Part shown: positions 17,702 through 27,483 of the stretch, piece by piece | Position numbering within the stretch: position 1 is the stretch's first letter | Layout of the letters: each line of letters starts with the position of its first letter | Source of the DNA: Brevibacillus fulvus | Lineage (GTDB): Bacteria; Bacillota; Bacilli; Brevibacillales; Brevibacillaceae | Length of the DNA: 64,000 bases | Direction: 5' to 3' | Assembly: GCF_016908525.1 (NCBI RefSeq) | Contig: NZ_JAFBEB010000005.1 | Location: 62,001 to 126,000 of the forward strand | Translations under genes and position numbers: made by a program | Notes under the pieces: model-generated | Seen by the model: only the letters and a program-made list of their open reading frames with translations | What the model was told of the DNA's origin: nothing | The model's database searches: none

Positions 17702-20700
17702 CTAGTTGGTCGTATGGTTGCGGATGCCTTGTCTCTCCCAGGCGTTGGCGATGATTCGGAAAGGGAGCCGGTAGTCGGTTGCCTCGTGTCCAGCGACAGT
17801 GCTTTTGTCGGGATATCCATACCCTTTAGTCACCCCAAAGGAAAAGCTGACCTGGAAATAGACGGCATACTCACCGCCTTGTTTAAATCCAAGCTGCTTA
17901 TCTCCCATCAAGGCATTATCCACGCCCAGCTCACGATTGCCCAGTTTTTCCACGAACCGCTTGGCACCGCCCCAGTGTGTCCCATCAAGCTTGGTCAGCT
18001 TCAACACCGATTGCAATGGCGTATTTCTTTGTCCGGTTTCGGATATCCAGCTTTGCGCAGAGACAACCTCGGGAAACTGCCCGCTGAACGGATGACGATG
18101 GCGTTCGGTTAAATTGATGCGGGTCAGAATGCGTTCACCCGCATAGAAATCATCAGCCTTGCTGTCCAGGTAGCGATCTCGCGAATGGTACTCGCTCCAT
18201 TCGGCAGTATGCAGCAAGCTGCCGCTCGCATTCGGTTCAAAAACCTCAAATTGGGCCATTGCCCCTTTTACCTGGATCGTATACGTCCCGTTTAATGTCG
18301 ATCTGATCGTGTCTTCTACACAGCTTTCCCTGTCACCATCGTTCCCTTCCTCGTCCCTTTCGCATTTGGCATAGGTGACAGCGAACTGAATTTCGTAGGG
18401 AACGGTAATGGAAAAAGCCTCGACTTCAGCCAAATATTTCTCTGTCTGCAACACCGCTTGCCATGTCGTTTGCGTCGGAACGATCGTCCCAGTATAAACG
18501 TTGGATTCCAGCGGCCGTTTAGGATGGATGCGAAACGTTTGATCCACGCCCGGACCGGTTACCTTTAGCGGAACGCTCTCCGGCCAAGCCGTCAGCGAAC
18601 TCGTTTTGCTATTCCACTGTCTTGGTTCATAGTCGATCTGAACATTTTCATATTCATCCGCGGAAAACCGCCTCTCGTAGCGTGCCACCTGTTCACGGAT
18701 CAGCTCGTCAATCTGCTGGTCCACTTGCCGGAACGCACGATCGATTTGCGTTTGATCGATTTCCACCTCGATACGAGCCGGCTCCCGCTCCCAAACGCCA
18801 TCAGACGCGCTAACCAGTTTTCGTTCCTTTGAATCGTAAATATGGATGGACATCTGCCCGCCGTCGATCACACCACCCGGCGTTGTTGGTTCGCTTTCCG
18901 GGTCAATGATCAGCGTAAACGTGAAGGTACAGCCATTCAAAGCCGGATACAGCGGATCATTCACCTTGATCTTGAAGGTGTATGTTCCTGGTTTCGTATC
19001 ATAATGAGCGAATATCTTATCAGCAAAATCATCCGGCAGATCATTGGACAAACTCGATTCAAAGGTGGCTCCGTAGTTGTAAGAACCGCCTGCGGTTTCC
19101 ACACTGTCCTCTTTGCTCGTCAGCATCAGCGCGAATTCATCCAGACTTTCCGCCTGAATCGTGACCGATCCGACATGGCCGGGACCGGGAGCGACATTGA
19201 AATACTGGTCGTCCCCTGTCAGGAAATGCAGATAAACGTGATCACACGACAGCTCCTTTTTGACGAATTTTACATACAGATAACAGGTTCCATCCAGCGA
19301 TTTCACCTGAATCTCCACCGTGTAGACATCCTGGCTGTCGGGGATCGTTATAACATTGACCGTATCTTCTACTGTTTTGACAAGACTGCCATTTTTCCGC
19401 AAAAGAAACGTTGCTTTCGTATGCTGTCCGTCTACATCGGCAGCCAATCTTACCGTGTTATCCTGCCCGGCGTAGATCGGCACCAGGTACGGATCTCCCG
19501 GTGTCTTCCCACTGCCGCCAATCGGCTTGTCCTCACCTGCCGCCCTCACGAACAAGTCCAAATCGCTGCAATAGAAATTGGTTGGCGGCAGGTCCGGATC
19601 TTTCGGATGGACAAATTCAATATAGTGGGTACAGGTTTCGTCTCCGTAGCTTGTTTCAACGGTGATCGTGTACGGTTGCGGATAGACTCTCAACTCAGCC
19701 GTAAAGTGGTTCGTTTCATCATCATAGTAATATTCTCCGCCGCGATACAGCGTCCAGAGAGCCGTGTATTTGCGGATTCCGTTCGTAATAGACAGTTCCA
19801 GTTCGTTCTTCTCTGTCGTATTCAGTTCAATTTGGAACGGATCGGCGGCAGTCCCCGTCCCGGAGAGAACGATCGGTTTCCCGTTGATATTTCCGGTGAT
19901 AGTCAAATCGTCACAATCCAGTCCTACCTCGATGAAGACTGTTTTGACACAAGTTCCTCCTTCAATCGTGGTGGTTAGGGTCAACACATAGGAGCCGTTC
20001 TTGGTAAACGTATAGGAGAACGGATTTTGCGAATTGCCTCTGGCCAATGACACCGCGCTGCCTTTTTCTTTCAGATCCCAGTCGCCTTTGTAATTGGTAT
20101 AAAATCGATTAAAGACCAGTTTAAAATCAACCGTGTCCGGTTCGGTCAGTCTCAAGGTGTACTCATCTCCGGCTAGACCGGTTCCCCCCATCGGTTGCTC
20201 TCGGCCATTGATCTTTGCTTCAATTTCGGTGACAGAACATATGCTGATCACGACTTGAATCTTCCACGGTTCACAGTTCCTTTCTTCCCATTTGGAGCCT
20301 TTTCGGGTGCTATAGCTGATCTCATACGTCCCAACCTGATCAAAGGCTACTTCTCTTCCGCCGAGACCTTTCGCCGGTAAATCCAAATAGCTGCTCGTAA
20401 CGAGGGCCTCCCCATTTCCATTCGATTTATCCTCATAATACAAGTCGAAAACCGTTCCATCCGGCTTTTTCACATGCCAGTACACTTCGGCAGCTTGCGT
20501 AATGCCTTTCTCATCGACAAACGTAGAATGAAGCGACAGGCTTCCTTTAAACTTCACATCCGTCAGCACTTCGCCATTGCGAATCAGATCATTGCCGCGA
20601 TGCACGACCGGACATTGCACTTCTCCCTGATAATCCCGATCCTGGATATAAAATGCTTTGACCCAACATTCTGAACCATCTTCAGCCAGGAAAGACAGAT

Positions 20701-22237
20701 AGAAAGTCCCCGATGTCGGGAAGGAATACAAGCTGACCTCGCTGGCCGGTTCGTCATTGATCGGCTCGCCATCCTCGAACGATCCGATAAAAAACGTCCC
20801 TTCCACTCCACGGGTATCCAAGTGCATGTAGTCCGTGTATGCGCCCAATGGCTGCGGATTTCCCTCGGCATCTGAACGGACGGGAGTATCGGTAAGTTCG
20901 GCCCCTTCGCCACCATCAGAGTAGGAGGTAATATACATCGTCAGATCGCAGTTGTCTCCAGTCGGAATCTCTTCTTCTTTGAGCAGAGTCGCGGTAAACA
21001 AACAATAAGTCGCATCCGCAGGGGTAAACTCCAGATCGGTTTCGGAAGTCACCAGCAAATTCGCAAAGGTGGTTCCCGTTCCAGCCGTCACCCCGTTGAC
21101 CCGCAATGTTCCAGCCACCGGAAAGATGAGTTTTTGAATCGTATTTTTGCCGTCCGGCATTTCGAACTCATCGCCGTTTTGCAGCGTTTCTTCCGGTTCG
21201 CCGGAAACCGTCAGACTGGCCGAAAGGGGCCGGCATTGCCCAGCTCCGACCTGAAAGGTCACGGTGACAGGATACGTTTCGGCCTCGCGCCGGTGATAAT
21301 CCGTGACAGCCAGACTCACCAGATACGTTCCCGGCTTTTGCGGCGTAAATGAAATGCCCGGCGGTTTGTTCGCTGAGCCACTGGTCCATTCCGCCTCTTT
21401 CCGGCCCGGTTCTTCCAGCACCGTGTATTGATCATTGGTTGTCTTGTTCATCACGCTAAAGTTGTCCACGATCACAAACCGTTCATAAGCGGAATACGCG
21501 GTCGCTTTCCCCGTGATAAGGATCGGTTGCCCTACCTTGTAGCCTCCGCTCGGCTCCGCACTCAACGTAATGCTGGCGGTTGGGACGCGGGTTTGTTGAT
21601 ATTCCGCGACCCCAATATATTTGACCCAATCATGCGGCGGCGTTCCATACTTGCGATAGTCCTCAAAAGCAGGTTCCAGCCCTCTCCCACCGGAAATATT
21701 GATCAGTTCAGAAAGGGAGTACAGGACAAAATTGGCACCAGTATTTGAATGAACCTCATACCGGGTGATTCTGGAACGAACGTGTTCATAGTCACTTCCC
21801 AAAAGCTGTTCCCATTGCTGAACGGTTGCTTCAGTTATCATAGGATAGCCGTTATCTTTGGTTTCCTTTATATCAATAAGAGAGATCCCATCTCCCTCAA
21901 TCGTGCCGCCGCCCGGGAGAACACCGCCTACTTTTATATGGATTCGAGAGAGAACAAAACTTGATCCAGTCGGAACATCTGCAGGGTTACTCCCTTTGGC
22001 ATCTACAGATAAAGAGTAGGTTGGACTAACAGGAACATGTTGCTGATCCTCTCGCGGTGCAAAATCTTTATCTAAATAGACCAAGGAAACAGGAACCGAT
22101 TGAGCTGGAGGTTGTGCAGCTTGCACTGTTTGTAACGGTATAATCGGAGTTGCGGCTAACGCAAGCAACAGAAATGAGAAAGAACAGAAAAATATCTGTT
22201 TCAGTCTTTTTCTTCGTTGTTTACGCTTGCTGATCAT
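17702..22237 (-). CDS. Very large secreted protein with seven cysteine-bounded modules
   Basis: A 1511-residue exported protein I cannot assign to a family. It has a basic signal peptide with a cleavage-like AQA at about 39-41. An N-terminal region of unknown fold (45-215) and a PKD/Ig-like strand-rich domain (about 217-330) follow. Next come seven consecutive beta-rich modules, each opened and closed by one Cys: about 335-412, 430-524, 542-655, 667-763, 775-869, 890-985 and 998-1103. A helical/charged segment (about 1150-1200) and a C-terminal beta region complete it. Several modules share an opening of the type C-x-D-L-x-(V/I)-x-(A/G)-x-I-N-G-x-x-(P/I). No LPXTG, SLH or transmembrane anchor is present. 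It is translationally coupled (ATGA overlap) to the SLH gene before it, so that protein may retain it at the wall. Confidence 0.85.
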   Translation of the reverse strand: MISKRKQRRKRLKQIFFCSFSFLLLALAATPIIPLQTVQAAQPPAQSVPVSLVYLDKDFAPREDQQHVPVSPTYSLSVDAKGSNPADVPTGSSFVLSRIHIKVGGVLPGGGTIEGDGISLIDIKETKDNGYPMITEATVQQWEQLLGSDYEHVRSRITRYEVHSNTGANFVLYSLSELINISGGRGLEPAFEDYRKYGTPPHDWVKYIGVAEYQQTRVPTASITLSAEPSGGYKVGQPILITGKATAYSAYERFVIVDNFSVMNKTTNDQYTVLEEPGRKEAEWTSGSANKPPGISFTPQKPGTYLVSLAVTDYHRREAETYPVTVTFQVGAGQCRPLSASLTVSGEPEETLQNGDEFEMPDGKNTIQKLIFPVAGTLRVNGVTAGTGTTFANLLVTSETDLEFTPADATYCLFTATLLKEEEIPTGDNCDLTMYITSYSDGGEGAELTDTPVRSDAEGNPQPLGAYTDYMHLDTRGVEGTFFIGSFEDGEPINDEPASEVSLYSFPTSGTFYLSFLAEDGSECWVKAFYIQDRDYQGEVQCPVVHRGNDLIRNGEVLTDVKFKGSLSLHSTFVDEKGITQAAEVYWHVKKPDGTVFDLYYEDKSNGNGEALVTSSYLDLPAKGLGGREVAFDQVGTYEISYSTRKGSKWEERNCEPWKIQVVISICSVTEIEAKINGREQPMGGTGLAGDEYTLRLTEPDTVDFKLVFNRFYTNYKGDWDLKEKGSAVSLARGNSQNPFSYTFTKNGSYVLTLTTTIEGGTCVKTVFIEVGLDCDDLTITGNINGKPIVLSGTGTAADPFQIELNTTEKNELELSITNGIRKYTALWTLYRGGEYYYDDETNHFTAELRVYPQPYTITVETSYGDETCTHYIEFVHPKDPDLPPTNFYCSDLDLFVRAAGEDKPIGGSGKTPGDPYLVPIYAGQDNTVRLAADVDGQHTKATFLLRKNGSLVKTVEDTVNVITIPDSQDVYTVEIQVKSLDGTCYLYVKFVKKELSCDHVYLHFLTGDDQYFNVAPGPGHVGSVTIQAESLDEFALMLTSKEDSVETAGGSYNYGATFESSLSNDLPDDFADKIFAHYDTKPGTYTFKIKVNDPLYPALNGCTFTFTLIIDPESEPTTPGGVIDGGQMSIHIYDSKERKLVSASDGVWEREPARIEVEIDQTQIDRAFRQVDQQIDELIREQVARYERRFSADEYENVQIDYEPRQWNSKTSSLTAWPESVPLKVTGPGVDQTFRIHPKRPLESNVYTGTIVPTQTTWQAVLQTEKYLAEVEAFSITVPYEIQFAVTYAKCERDEEGNDGDRESCVEDTIRSTLNGTYTIQVKGAMAQFEVFEPNASGSLLHTAEWSEYHSRDRYLDSKADDFYAGERILTRINLTERHRHPFSGQFPEVVSAQSWISETGQRNTPLQSVLKLTKLDGTHWGGAKRFVEKLGNRELGVDNALMGDKQLGFKQGGEYAVYFQVSFSFGVTKGYGYPDKSTVAGHEATDYRLPFRIIANAWERQGIRNHTTN

Positions 22238-23205
22238 TTGCCATCGTTCCCTAGAAGTTCAGTATTACGAGCCTGGCTTATTGAAGAAAATGACTTTTCT
22301 CTGATATTAATCATATTTAAGCTTGGGAGTTCCCAACAGTAAGTTAAAATACTAAGGGAATCCATAATCACATCAATGGAGATCGTTCCTGTTGCAGGAA
22401 GGGCGAAATTTTTACCCGGTTCTAATCGTTTAAAGTCTGTTCCATCTCCATCCCAATAAACCACTTGTGCTTGCCTCCGGTATTCGATAAAAGGCAAGTT
22501 TGGCACTTTGCCATAAACTTTTCCCTCTTTTACATACATAGAGTTTTTCAATTGATTGGTCCAACCCATTGCTTCCGCAACGTAACGTTTACGAGTATCA
22601 ATCATTTTTAACGTGTGAGCCAGTTCTGCTCTCGTAAACCGATCGGTTGGCAAAGCAGTTTTAAGGAAGTAATTATACTCCTCATACGCAAAATAACCCG
22701 GTTTCTTTCCTTCTAGACCATTTTTAAATCGCCAACTTGATACCAACAAGTGATTAGTAAATGTGTACTTCATCGGCTCATACGTCTTATGCCCCCACGC
22801 ATTGGTAATCCATGCCGCGGCTTCATAGCGAGTCATTTGCGCATTGGGGTCAATCTTTATATCCGGCGAGAACCAGTTCGCTTTGGCGACCTGCTCATAA
22901 ACCCCTCTTGCCCAATGGTTGCCGATGGCCGGATAAGGGGCTTTCTCCTTCAACCCCATCACTTTGGCGAGGCTGGCCAGGAACTGCGCCTGTGTCACCG
23001 TTTCATCGGGGCGAAACGTTCCATCGGCATACTTCCAGATCAAGCCTTTTTGCAGCGCCCAATCAATCTCTTTTTTCGCCCAATGGTTGGCGTAATCGGA
23101 AGTGGCGGCCGTGACGGACGTTGGCTCCGACAACAAAACCGGGACGATTCCACAAGTGGCCAGCAAGGCTGCCAGCATGGTTTTGGCAAGTTTCATCTTC
23201 TTCAT
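22234..23205 (-). CDS. Secreted S-layer-homology (SLH) domain protein
   Basis: 323 residues with a signal peptide (MKKMKLAKTMLAALL, cleavage near TAA at about 35) and two clear SLH repeats: about 36-85 (YANHWAKKEIDWALQKGLI, FRPDETVTQAQFLASLAKVMGL) and about 92-140 (NHWARGVYEQVAKANWF, NAQMTRYEAAAWITNAWG). A third degenerate one lies near 188-212 (DRFTRAELAHTLKMID). SLH domains bind pyruvylated wall polysaccharide. The C-terminal third is unassigned and AT-richer than the N-terminal part. Its stop overlaps the next start in an ATGA. Confidence 0.85.
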   Translation of the reverse strand: MKKMKLAKTMLAALLATCGIVPVLLSEPTSVTAATSDYANHWAKKEIDWALQKGLIWKYADGTFRPDETVTQAQFLASLAKVMGLKEKAPYPAIGNHWARGVYEQVAKANWFSPDIKIDPNAQMTRYEAAAWITNAWGHKTYEPMKYTFTNHLLVSSWRFKNGLEGKKPGYFAYEEYNYFLKTALPTDRFTRAELAHTLKMIDTRKRYVAEAMGWTNQLKNSMYVKEGKVYGKVPNLPFIEYRRQAQVVYWDGDGTDFKRLEPGKNFALPATGTISIDVIMDSLSILTYCWELPSLNMINIREKSFSSISQARNTELLGNDGK

Positions 23206-23220
23206 CCTTGTTCCCCCTGT

Positions 23221-23763
23221 TTAATCCTGCAAATCATGGTCTTTGAGATATTGGCTATACTTACGCACGATCGCTGCCGCATCTCCATAAGTGATCGCTT
23301 CCTCTTTCTTCTTGGGAAGCCAGCTTGCAATCTCGTCCACCTTGACCAGCGCGGTATTCGCTTTCCGATTGATTCCCGCCGTCACGAAACGGCTGGCTTC
23401 TTCGGTCGTCAAAGGCTGATCCGGCTTGATTTTGCAAGAGCAGTCTATCAATCCCTCCTTTTTGGCGGTGGCATAGTATTCGGCCGCCCAATGGTTTTCG
23501 GCTCCATGCGGAACGATTACGCCCTTCTCCTTCGCGTCATATTCCGTGATCAACATTTTTAAAAATTCAGCTTGGGTAATTCGTTGATTCGCGTTGGGAC
23601 TCGCATTGAAATACCCTTTCGAGACAGCCCATTCCAAGTCTGTCTGAGTGCTGATGGCAAAAGCAGAAGGGAGTTGGCCCAGGTCGCCGCTGGCCAGTCC
23701 ATAGCCGCTTGCAAAACAAAGCACCCCGCCGACGAGTGCAAGATACATCTGTCTTTTGTTCAC
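23221..23763 (-). CDS. Exported SLH-like protein
   Basis: 180 residues with a hydrophobic export signal (MNKRQMYLALVGGVLCFASGYGLA). Two SLH-type segments follow: TDLEWAVSKGYFN with NQRITQAEFLKMLI, and NHWAAEYYATAKKEGLI with QPLTTEEASRFV, matching the spacing of the adjacent SLH protein. The adjacent Cys pair in DCSCKI is unusual for SLH domains. A GTG start follows AAAGGG. It is the first gene of the three-gene surface operon, 15 bp before the next. Confidence 0.78.
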   Translation of the reverse strand: MNKRQMYLALVGGVLCFASGYGLASGDLGQLPSAFAISTQTDLEWAVSKGYFNASPNANQRITQAEFLKMLITEYDAKEKGVIVPHGAENHWAAEYYATAKKEGLIDCSCKIKPDQPLTTEEASRFVTAGINRKANTALVKVDEIASWLPKKKEEAITYGDAAAIVRKYSQYLKDHDLQD

Positions 23764-24019
23764 ATTCCCACCCTTTCTTTTAAATATAAGGCAAATACTT
23801 ACAATTTTAACTATTATCTTCTGTTTGTTTGGGACAAAAAAACAGCGAAATCGATCATGCCAACCGCAAGAACATCATGCTGTTCCCCCTCTTCTCTTAC
23901 CCATTCCGGCGATAAACGATATAATTAGGCTTACATACATTCTTTTCGAGTGGTTTTTTTAAGTGCAGCGAGAGACGTTAGGGGCATTAAATTGATCCAG
24001 CGAGAGGTGAAGGTGGAGT

Positions 24020-24457
24020 ATGCCAGAAGCAGCGAACGAGAAAAATATTCACGTTTGGAAGCTAATCTTGAAAGGACGGCGCAAGCTTCATTTAGCAATG
24101 ATTCGCTGTCCGGACCTGGAATTGACCCGAACCCAGTTTTATCTCATTAAACTGATCGAGCGTGAGCAACCGTGCAAAATTTCTGCCTTGGCTGAGCTGA
24201 TGGAAGTTACACCCAGCGTCATCTCAACCATGATTAACCGGCTGCAACAAAGCGGGCTGGTTATTCGGGAATACAGTAAAAGCGATCGGCGGAGTGTGTT
24301 TGTTTCCCTGACCGATCGCGGACGTGAAGTTGTGAAAAAAGATATGGAAATTTCCCAACAGGTGGTTTCGAACTTTCTTCACCGCTTGGAACCGCATGAA
24401 TTGGAAACGTTTGCAGCTTTGCTCGAGAAAATCATTGAGCCTGCCGATGAAGAGTAG
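24020..24457 (+). CDS. MarR family transcriptional regulator, YwhA-like
   Basis: 145 residues with the MarR winged helix: TRTQFYLIKLIER, the recognition region LAELMEVTPSVISTMINRLQQSGLV and the wing SKSDRRSVFVSLTDRG. Dimerisation helices lie at both ends. It is divergent from the SLH operon (256-bp gap), so it could control that operon. However, synteny with ywhA in B. subtilis suggests that it belongs to the conserved backbone and predates the neighbours. No ligand can be inferred. Confidence 0.88.
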   Translation: MPEAANEKNIHVWKLILKGRRKLHLAMIRCPDLELTRTQFYLIKLIEREQPCKISALAELMEVTPSVISTMINRLQQSGLVIREYSKSDRRSVFVSLTDRGREVVKKDMEISQQVVSNFLHRLEPHELETFAALLEKIIEPADEE

Positions 24458-24469
24458 CCAAATGGAAAA

Positions 24470-24508
24470 GAAGGCGCCAGCCCAACAGTGAGCTGACGCC
24501 TTGTTTGA
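24470..24508 (+). terminator. Terminator after the MarR gene
   Basis: AAGGCG-CCAGC and GCTG-ACGCCTT form a stem with a short T-containing tail (GTTTG). It separates the convergent MarR gene and ywgA. Confidence 0.7.
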
Positions 24509-24529
24509 TAGGGTCGTCCAATTGCAAAT

Positions 24530-25057
24530 TTATTGTTTCAAAGCAGCAACTCCGCTCGCTGCGATTCCGCGCAATTCTTCGATGAATAACAAGCCTTTTT
24601 CAATCTCTTCTTCCGTGTAACGCTGCTTGCTTTTTAGCGTGAAAATTTTGTGCTTCATCTCGTCATAGGGAAGATTGTTAAAATACAAAATGGTGGAAAC
24701 CAATTCAAGAAACCGCGAATTTTCCTGATTCAGACGGACGATCAAGGGCTCACCCTGGCCTAAATTGATGTTATGGTAACGCAAAAATTCATGCCCCGCC
24801 TCATTAAGGGTATATCGATACAGCTGGATCGCTCCGCGCGTTTCCATCTGTTCGTCAATCAATCCCAGATTGCAAAGCTCGTCCACCCGCAAAGTAAGCT
24901 CTTCCGAATACGGCCCAAACATATGAAATTCAAAGCGCTCTTCAAAATCGACCTGCATTTGCTTGGCTATGTACACCATTTTTTGCAGTTTCTTCCGACC
25001 ACTTACCTCACCTGCAAGCTCAATCAGACGCACTATTTTGGCGTGACCCTTAAACAT
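24530..25057 (-). CDS. ywgA: YwgA family protein
   Basis: 175 residues, similar throughout to the conserved YwgA family, whose role is unknown. The N-terminal part (IVRLIELAGEVSGRKKLQKMVYIAK and FGPYSEELTLRVDEL) resembles the winged-helix-like fold shared with antitoxin-like SocA/Panacea proteins. It overlaps the end of the HD-domain gene by 8 bp, with AGGAGTGATGGAGG inside that gene serving as ribosome site, so the two are translationally coupled and probably act together. Confidence 0.82.
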   Translation of the reverse strand: MFKGHAKIVRLIELAGEVSGRKKLQKMVYIAKQMQVDFEERFEFHMFGPYSEELTLRVDELCNLGLIDEQMETRGAIQLYRYTLNEAGHEFLRYHNINLGQGEPLIVRLNQENSRFLELVSTILYFNNLPYDEMKHKIFTLKSKQRYTEEEIEKGLLFIEELRGIAASGVAALKQ

Positions 25058-26345
25058 CCTCCATCACTCCTAGACGTTCTCTAATCTTCCCGGAGATCTC
25101 CTTCGGCAGGGCTTGTATTTTGTCCATCGGAAAATACAATTTGTAATCAAATCGCCGTTTTCCGCTGATTGCTTCCACTATCACCGATTTTTGCGACAAT
25201 TCGACCAGCTCCCCCGACTGCATCTGCAGCATAATCGGGATGCGCTCCTCTTCCTGTGAGGTTCGATAAAAATCATAAGGCAAATCAGAAGTGGAATCCA
25301 CTTCCAAGTAATAGTCAGGATCAATGCCTGCTTCGCTAAATATTTCTTTCAGTTCGGCAAACAGCTTAAAATCCCTTGGATTGTATTCGACATATTTCAA
25401 TAAATTCCTGTCTAAAAATCGTTCGCACAAATCGCTTAATATTGGGTCCTCTTCCGTTTTCCACTGCTGGATGTAGAACAAAACAACCGCTTCGTCAAGC
25501 GAGAGGTAATCGCGAAGCGCTACCTGTTCGCGAAAAAATGGCAGCAGCTGGACAGGCTCGATTCGGTATTCATATTCATGATGGAACAAATATTTGGCAC
25601 GTTGGAAAATTTTCCGCAATACAACTTCCGCGCTGCGTGTCACCGGGTGAAAGTAAACCTGCCAGTACATCTGATAACGCGACATAATATAATCTTCAAC
25701 CGCGTGCATCCCGCTGTATTTGAAAAAGACGCCATCTTCATGCGGTCGCATTACCCGCAAAATCCGTTCAATATCGAAGTTTCCGTAATTAACGCCCGTA
25801 TAATACGCATCCCGCAGCAAATAGTCCATCCGATCGGCATCAATTTGACTGGAGATGAGACTGACAATCAATTTGTTTTCATACGTTTTGGCGATCACTT
25901 CCGACACTTTTTGCGGAAACTGGGCACCCATCCGGCGCAAAATTCGATTGATATTCGTGTCTCCTACCAGGATGGCTTTCGTCCAATCTTCGTGGTCAAA
26001 ACGGAAAACTTTCTCAAATGAATGGGAAAAGGGACCATGTCCCACATCATGCAACAAGGCTGCGCACAGACAGAGCAGTTTCTCATCGCGGGACAACTTG
26101 ATGCGGCCTTCGAAAGTTTCCAGAATGCGCCGCATGATTTCGTAGACGCCAAGCGAATGATTAAATCGGCTGTGCTCTCCGCCATGAAAAGTAAAATAGC
26201 TTGTCCCCAATTGTTTGATTCGGCGCAAACGCTGAAATTCAGGGGAGTTGATCAAGTCCCAGATCAGCTCTTCCCGAACATGAACATAGCGGTGTACCGG
26301 ATCTTTAAATACTTTTTCCTCGTTAAGCAGCCCTGGCCTCGTCAT
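25050..26345 (-). CDS. ywfO: HD-domain phosphohydrolase YwfO
   Basis: 431 residues with the dGTPase-like HD fold. Metal ligands are H in the HSRFNHSLGVYEI region, the HD pair in AALLHDVGHGPFSHSFE and the distal D in SSQIDADRMDYLLRDAYYTG. Proteins of this type in Firmicutes hydrolyse dNTPs. It is the first gene of the coupled ywfO-ywgA pair. Confidence 0.9.
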   Translation of the reverse strand: MTRPGLLNEEKVFKDPVHRYVHVREELIWDLINSPEFQRLRRIKQLGTSYFTFHGGEHSRFNHSLGVYEIMRRILETFEGRIKLSRDEKLLCLCAALLHDVGHGPFSHSFEKVFRFDHEDWTKAILVGDTNINRILRRMGAQFPQKVSEVIAKTYENKLIVSLISSQIDADRMDYLLRDAYYTGVNYGNFDIERILRVMRPHEDGVFFKYSGMHAVEDYIMSRYQMYWQVYFHPVTRSAEVVLRKIFQRAKYLFHHEYEYRIEPVQLLPFFREQVALRDYLSLDEAVVLFYIQQWKTEEDPILSDLCERFLDRNLLKYVEYNPRDFKLFAELKEIFSEAGIDPDYYLEVDSTSDLPYDFYRTSQEEERIPIMLQMQSGELVELSQKSVIVEAISGKRRFDYKLYFPMDKIQALPKEISGKIRERLGVMEDV

Positions 26346-26423
26346 TTGAGCCCCTCCTCCCAGCCGTCAAACAGTTTCCAATTATTATAGCATAAACGTA
26401 TGGCAGAACCTATCAAGCAAAAA

Positions 26424-26453
26424 ACAAGCCGTTATGAATAACGGCTTGTTGTT
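26424..26453 (-). terminator. Terminator after the pseudouridine synthase gene
   Basis: ACAAGCCGTTA and TAACGGCTTGT form an 11-bp stem with a four-base loop, followed on the minus strand by TTTTTTGC. A compact intrinsic terminator 12 bp after the stop. Confidence 0.92.
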
Positions 26454-26464
26454 TTGTTCGATCA

Positions 26465-27388
26465 CTATCGAGTATGCGAGGGAAATGTTCTGGCCAGAAA
26501 CTCCGCCAAATCTTTCGGCAATGCGGCCTCGACGGACACCTCTTGTTTATGCACCGGATGGATGAAAGAGAGCGCGATGGCATGCAGCGCCTGATGGGAC
26601 AGCCCTTTCTCCCCGCCATACAACGTATCGCCCAGCAGCGGATAGCCGAGATGCTGAAAATGCACACGGATTTGATGCGTCCTTCCGGTTTCCAGTTCAA
26701 TGCGAACCAGCGTAAATTGTTCTGACCGAGCGACAACCTGAAAGTGGGTGACGGCCGGCTCTCCCTGTTTGACCACCCTGCGCTTGGTTGGATGGCTATG
26801 GTCACGGCCAATCGGCGCCGCGATCGTTCCGCTTTCCTCGGACAGATGGCCGGACAGCACAGCCAAATACTCGCGGCGGATGTCCTTGTTTCGCAGAGCG
26901 CGATCGGCCAATTGGTGCGCATAGCTGTTTTTCGCCAGCAACACCGCACCGGACGTCTGTTTATCCAGCCTGTGGACCGGATGAACAGCCCCCGTCTCCC
27001 CTTTTCCCTGCAAATACAGGCGTACAACGTCAACCAGCGTTTCCGTCTGTTCCTTGTTGATCGGATGGGTCATCATACCCGCTCGTTTGTTGACGATCAA
27101 GTAAAATTCATCTTCGAACAAAATGTCCAGAGCTGCCAAACGAGCCGATGGCTGCGCAGTTGTCTCTTTGGCTGACGGCGTGCGTTCGGCGATGCGAACC
27201 GAGACGCGATCTCCTTCCTTTACCTGTCTGCCCAGAAACGGAGGCTTGCGGTTAAGCTGAATACCTTTGCTGCGGGTGAGACGCTGCAGCATCCTCCCCG
27301 ATACGGCCAGTTTGCCGCGAATAATCTGCTCCACGGTCATCCCTGCATCCTCTGCAGTTACTACATACTCCAACCAGTTATTTGCCAC
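26465..27388 (-). CDS. RluA family pseudouridine synthase
   Basis: 307 residues: an N-terminal S4-like RNA-binding region (about 15-70) and a pseudouridine synthase domain with the catalytic Asp in HRLDKQTSG, then ETGRTHQIRVH and GDTLYGG. RluA-family enzymes isomerise specific uridines in rRNA or tRNA; the exact target (RluD-like versus others) cannot be told. Its terminator follows directly. Confidence 0.92.
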   Translation of the reverse strand: MANNWLEYVVTAEDAGMTVEQIIRGKLAVSGRMLQRLTRSKGIQLNRKPPFLGRQVKEGDRVSVRIAERTPSAKETTAQPSARLAALDILFEDEFYLIVNKRAGMMTHPINKEQTETLVDVVRLYLQGKGETGAVHPVHRLDKQTSGAVLLAKNSYAHQLADRALRNKDIRREYLAVLSGHLSEESGTIAAPIGRDHSHPTKRRVVKQGEPAVTHFQVVARSEQFTLVRIELETGRTHQIRVHFQHLGYPLLGDTLYGGEKGLSHQALHAIALSFIHPVHKQEVSVEAALPKDLAEFLARTFPSHTR

Positions 27389-27483
27389 GAATGATCCCTC
27401 GTTTGCGTATCACGTATTTGCCCTCATTTTAGCGAATGACAAAGAGATTAGCCAGCAATGAAAACAATTGCTCTATGCCGTCC

